Shown here piece by piece: positions 62,700-64,000 of a DNA stretch of 64,000 nt. The stretch comes from Ehretia macrophylla (taxonomy: Eukaryota; Streptophyta; Magnoliopsida; Boraginales; Ehretiaceae). Each line of letters opens with the position of its first letter. Position 1 is the stretch's first letter. The notes under the pieces are model-generated. The model was not told the origin of the DNA, did no database searches, and saw nothing but the letters and a program-made list of their open reading frames with translations. The position numbers were made by a program, and so were the translations under genes. The stretch covers positions 46,241,569 to 46,305,568 of the forward strand of contig CM075766.1 of NCBI GenBank assembly GCA_037974665.1, in the 5' to 3' direction.

Positions 62700-64000
62700 A
62701 TGGAGATCTCTCCGGCGGTGCCGCCGCCTCACCACGGCGGAGACGGAGACGCTGCTTCGTCTGCCGCCACCGCCACTGCGTCCTCCGTCGATTCACTAAT
62801 CGTTTCTTCTTCTTCTTCTTCTTCTTTGGTAGACAAGGAGGTGAGCAGCAAGGATGCTAACGTTGTTGCGGCGAGTGCTGGTAAGTACGGTAACGACGAT
62901 GACGATGACGATGACGAAGAGGAGGAGGATGTGTGCCGGATCTGCCGGAACCCTGGCGATGCCGAGAATCCTCTCCGGTATCCTTGCGCGTGTAGCGGCA
63001 GCATCAAATACGTCCATCAAGATTGCCTCCTCCAGTGGCTCAATCACAGCAACGCTCGCCAATGCGAGGTCTCATTATTCTCTCTGTATTTCTCACTTCT
63101 TTTTATTGTTTTTGTTTTTTCTCAATATAGATTATAGGACACGCGTGATTTAAATTGAAAATTTTGAATTTATGTTAATTGCGGAATATTTAGTGGTGTT
63201 AGTGATGATGTATAAGGTTTAATATAAATTACAGGACATGCACTTGTGTGTATATTTATGTTTTCTCATGTATAGTTTAGATACCTAAATTAAATAGTAC
63301 TTTTCAACATTATTCTTGTTTTAATTATGTAATTGCGGAAAAATTCACATGGTATGATGATATATGAGGTTTCGGTATGAGAATTTATTTGAAGATCAAC
63401 TTAATTAAGCGTGTAAATAAATGATCAATATCAGGAATTTATTAGCCTAAGATTGAGGGAGTAGGGGTAAGAATGATTGATGAAGTTGAGAAAGGTAGAT
63501 GGCGAGTGGAAGAGTTGAAGGATTGATATTGTGATGTTTAGTGGGAAACAAAGATGCTAAAAGGTATAAAAAATTTCTTTCTTCGTTTGAGACGGTGTTT
63601 TAGCGCATAATATGTATCCGATTGAAGTTGTACTAGCTGAAGAGTAGTGGAAGTAATGTATTGTGGATCAGGTGAAATTATACTTGACAATCCTATATAG
63701 TGCTACATTGTTGATGGGTAGCTAATACGGTGTAGTGGAGTGGTGGTGTGAGTGTTCAGTACCTTCTGTGTATAGTTCTTTACCCTTTTAGGGATTTACT
63801 TTTGTTTTTTCTCTTCTTTTCCAATTGCTAATGCTTTTCCTTTAGTCTAAGTTTAAGATGACTACTATACTAACCGTGGAATTCTCTTTACACTCGATGC
63901 AGGTCTGCAAGCATGCATTTTCGTTCTCTCCTGTTTATGCTGAAAATGCTCCAGCTAGGCTTCCTTTCCGGGAATTCATAGTTGGGATGGCAATGAAGGC
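62700..64000 (+). CDS. SUD1/CER9-like (Doa10-type) RING-CH E3 ligase, 5' end only
   Basis: Exon 1 is 62700-63068 (123 codons); exon 2 starts 63903 and runs off the window. The N-terminus is Ser/Ala-rich with an acidic run (about residues 65-77). The RING-CH finger is complete across the intron: C79, C82, C96, C98, H106, C109, C122 and, in exon 2, C125 (VCKHAFSFSPVYAENAPARLPFREF). This matches Doa10-family ER-membrane ligases; Arabidopsis SUD1/CER9 controls HMG-CoA reductase and cuticle lipid synthesis. The many membrane segments expected downstream are outside the window. The donor AG|GTCTCA and acceptor TGCAG are canonical. Confidence 0.9.

Noticed and set aside
62729-63062. Minus-strand Ser- and Arg-rich ORFs opposite the SUD1-like exon 1
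   Set aside because: They reflect repetitive Ser and Asp codons of the real plus-strand exon.

Overview
The window is nuclear DNA of a flowering plant, most likely a woody eudicot. The evidence is spliced GT-AG genes with plant-specific products (a lignin caffeoyl-CoA O-methyltransferase, a ZHOUPI-type bHLH, a WSD-type wax ester synthase, a SUD1/CER9-type E3), AT-rich intergenic DNA, and plant Ty1/copia and Athila-like LTR retrotransposons. I cannot name the species from sequence alone.

Layout. 1-19.35 kb is repeat-dominated. A PIF/Harbinger-type non-autonomous element (1630-10239) contains a second member of the same family (2965-10197). That one contains a young Ty1/copia retrotransposon (4191-9531, 602-bp LTRs, 5-bp target duplication). 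An Athila-like Ty3/gypsy element (11936-19348, LTRs of about 1.23 kb) follows. It has lost reverse transcriptase, RNase H and the integrase core. 19.66-23.34 kb (minus) is a three-exon bHLH gene of the ZHOUPI/bHLH95 type, whose last exon I located 1.8 kb beyond exon 2. 28.5-33.9 kb (minus) is a five-exon MBR1/MBR2-like RING-H2 ligase, with an RTE LINE in one intron and a duplicated upstream region. 41.1-44.1 kb holds two inverted-repeat elements. 44.25-45.6 kb (plus) is an intronless HARBI1/ALP1-like gene derived from a PIF/Harbinger transposase, with part of the catalytic triad lost. 48.6-50.2 kb (plus) is a five-exon CCoAOMT, followed by a hAT-like element, a tandem duplication and a fold-back element. 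54.24-54.67 kb (plus) is intronless RPS16. 57.6-61.3 kb (plus) is a six-exon WSD-type acyltransferase. 61.5-61.9 kb (minus) is a small unrecognised ORF. 62.7-64.0 kb (plus) is the 5' end of a SUD1/CER9 (Doa10-type) E3 gene, cut by the window end.

The genes are ordinary single plant loci and form no operon or obvious gene cluster. Wax ester synthase and SUD1/CER9 both concern cuticle lipids and lie 1.4 kb apart; ZHOUPI also affects the embryo cuticle. I treat this as probable coincidence. The most informative structure is the transposon stratigraphy: several insertions keep exact target-site duplications, which fixes their boundaries, superfamily and order of arrival. I found no convincing previously unknown system. 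The strongest leads are the RT-less Athila derivative with a fused Gag-protease-integrase-tail frame, and the catalytically altered Harbinger-derived gene in a window that also carries Harbinger-type miniature elements.
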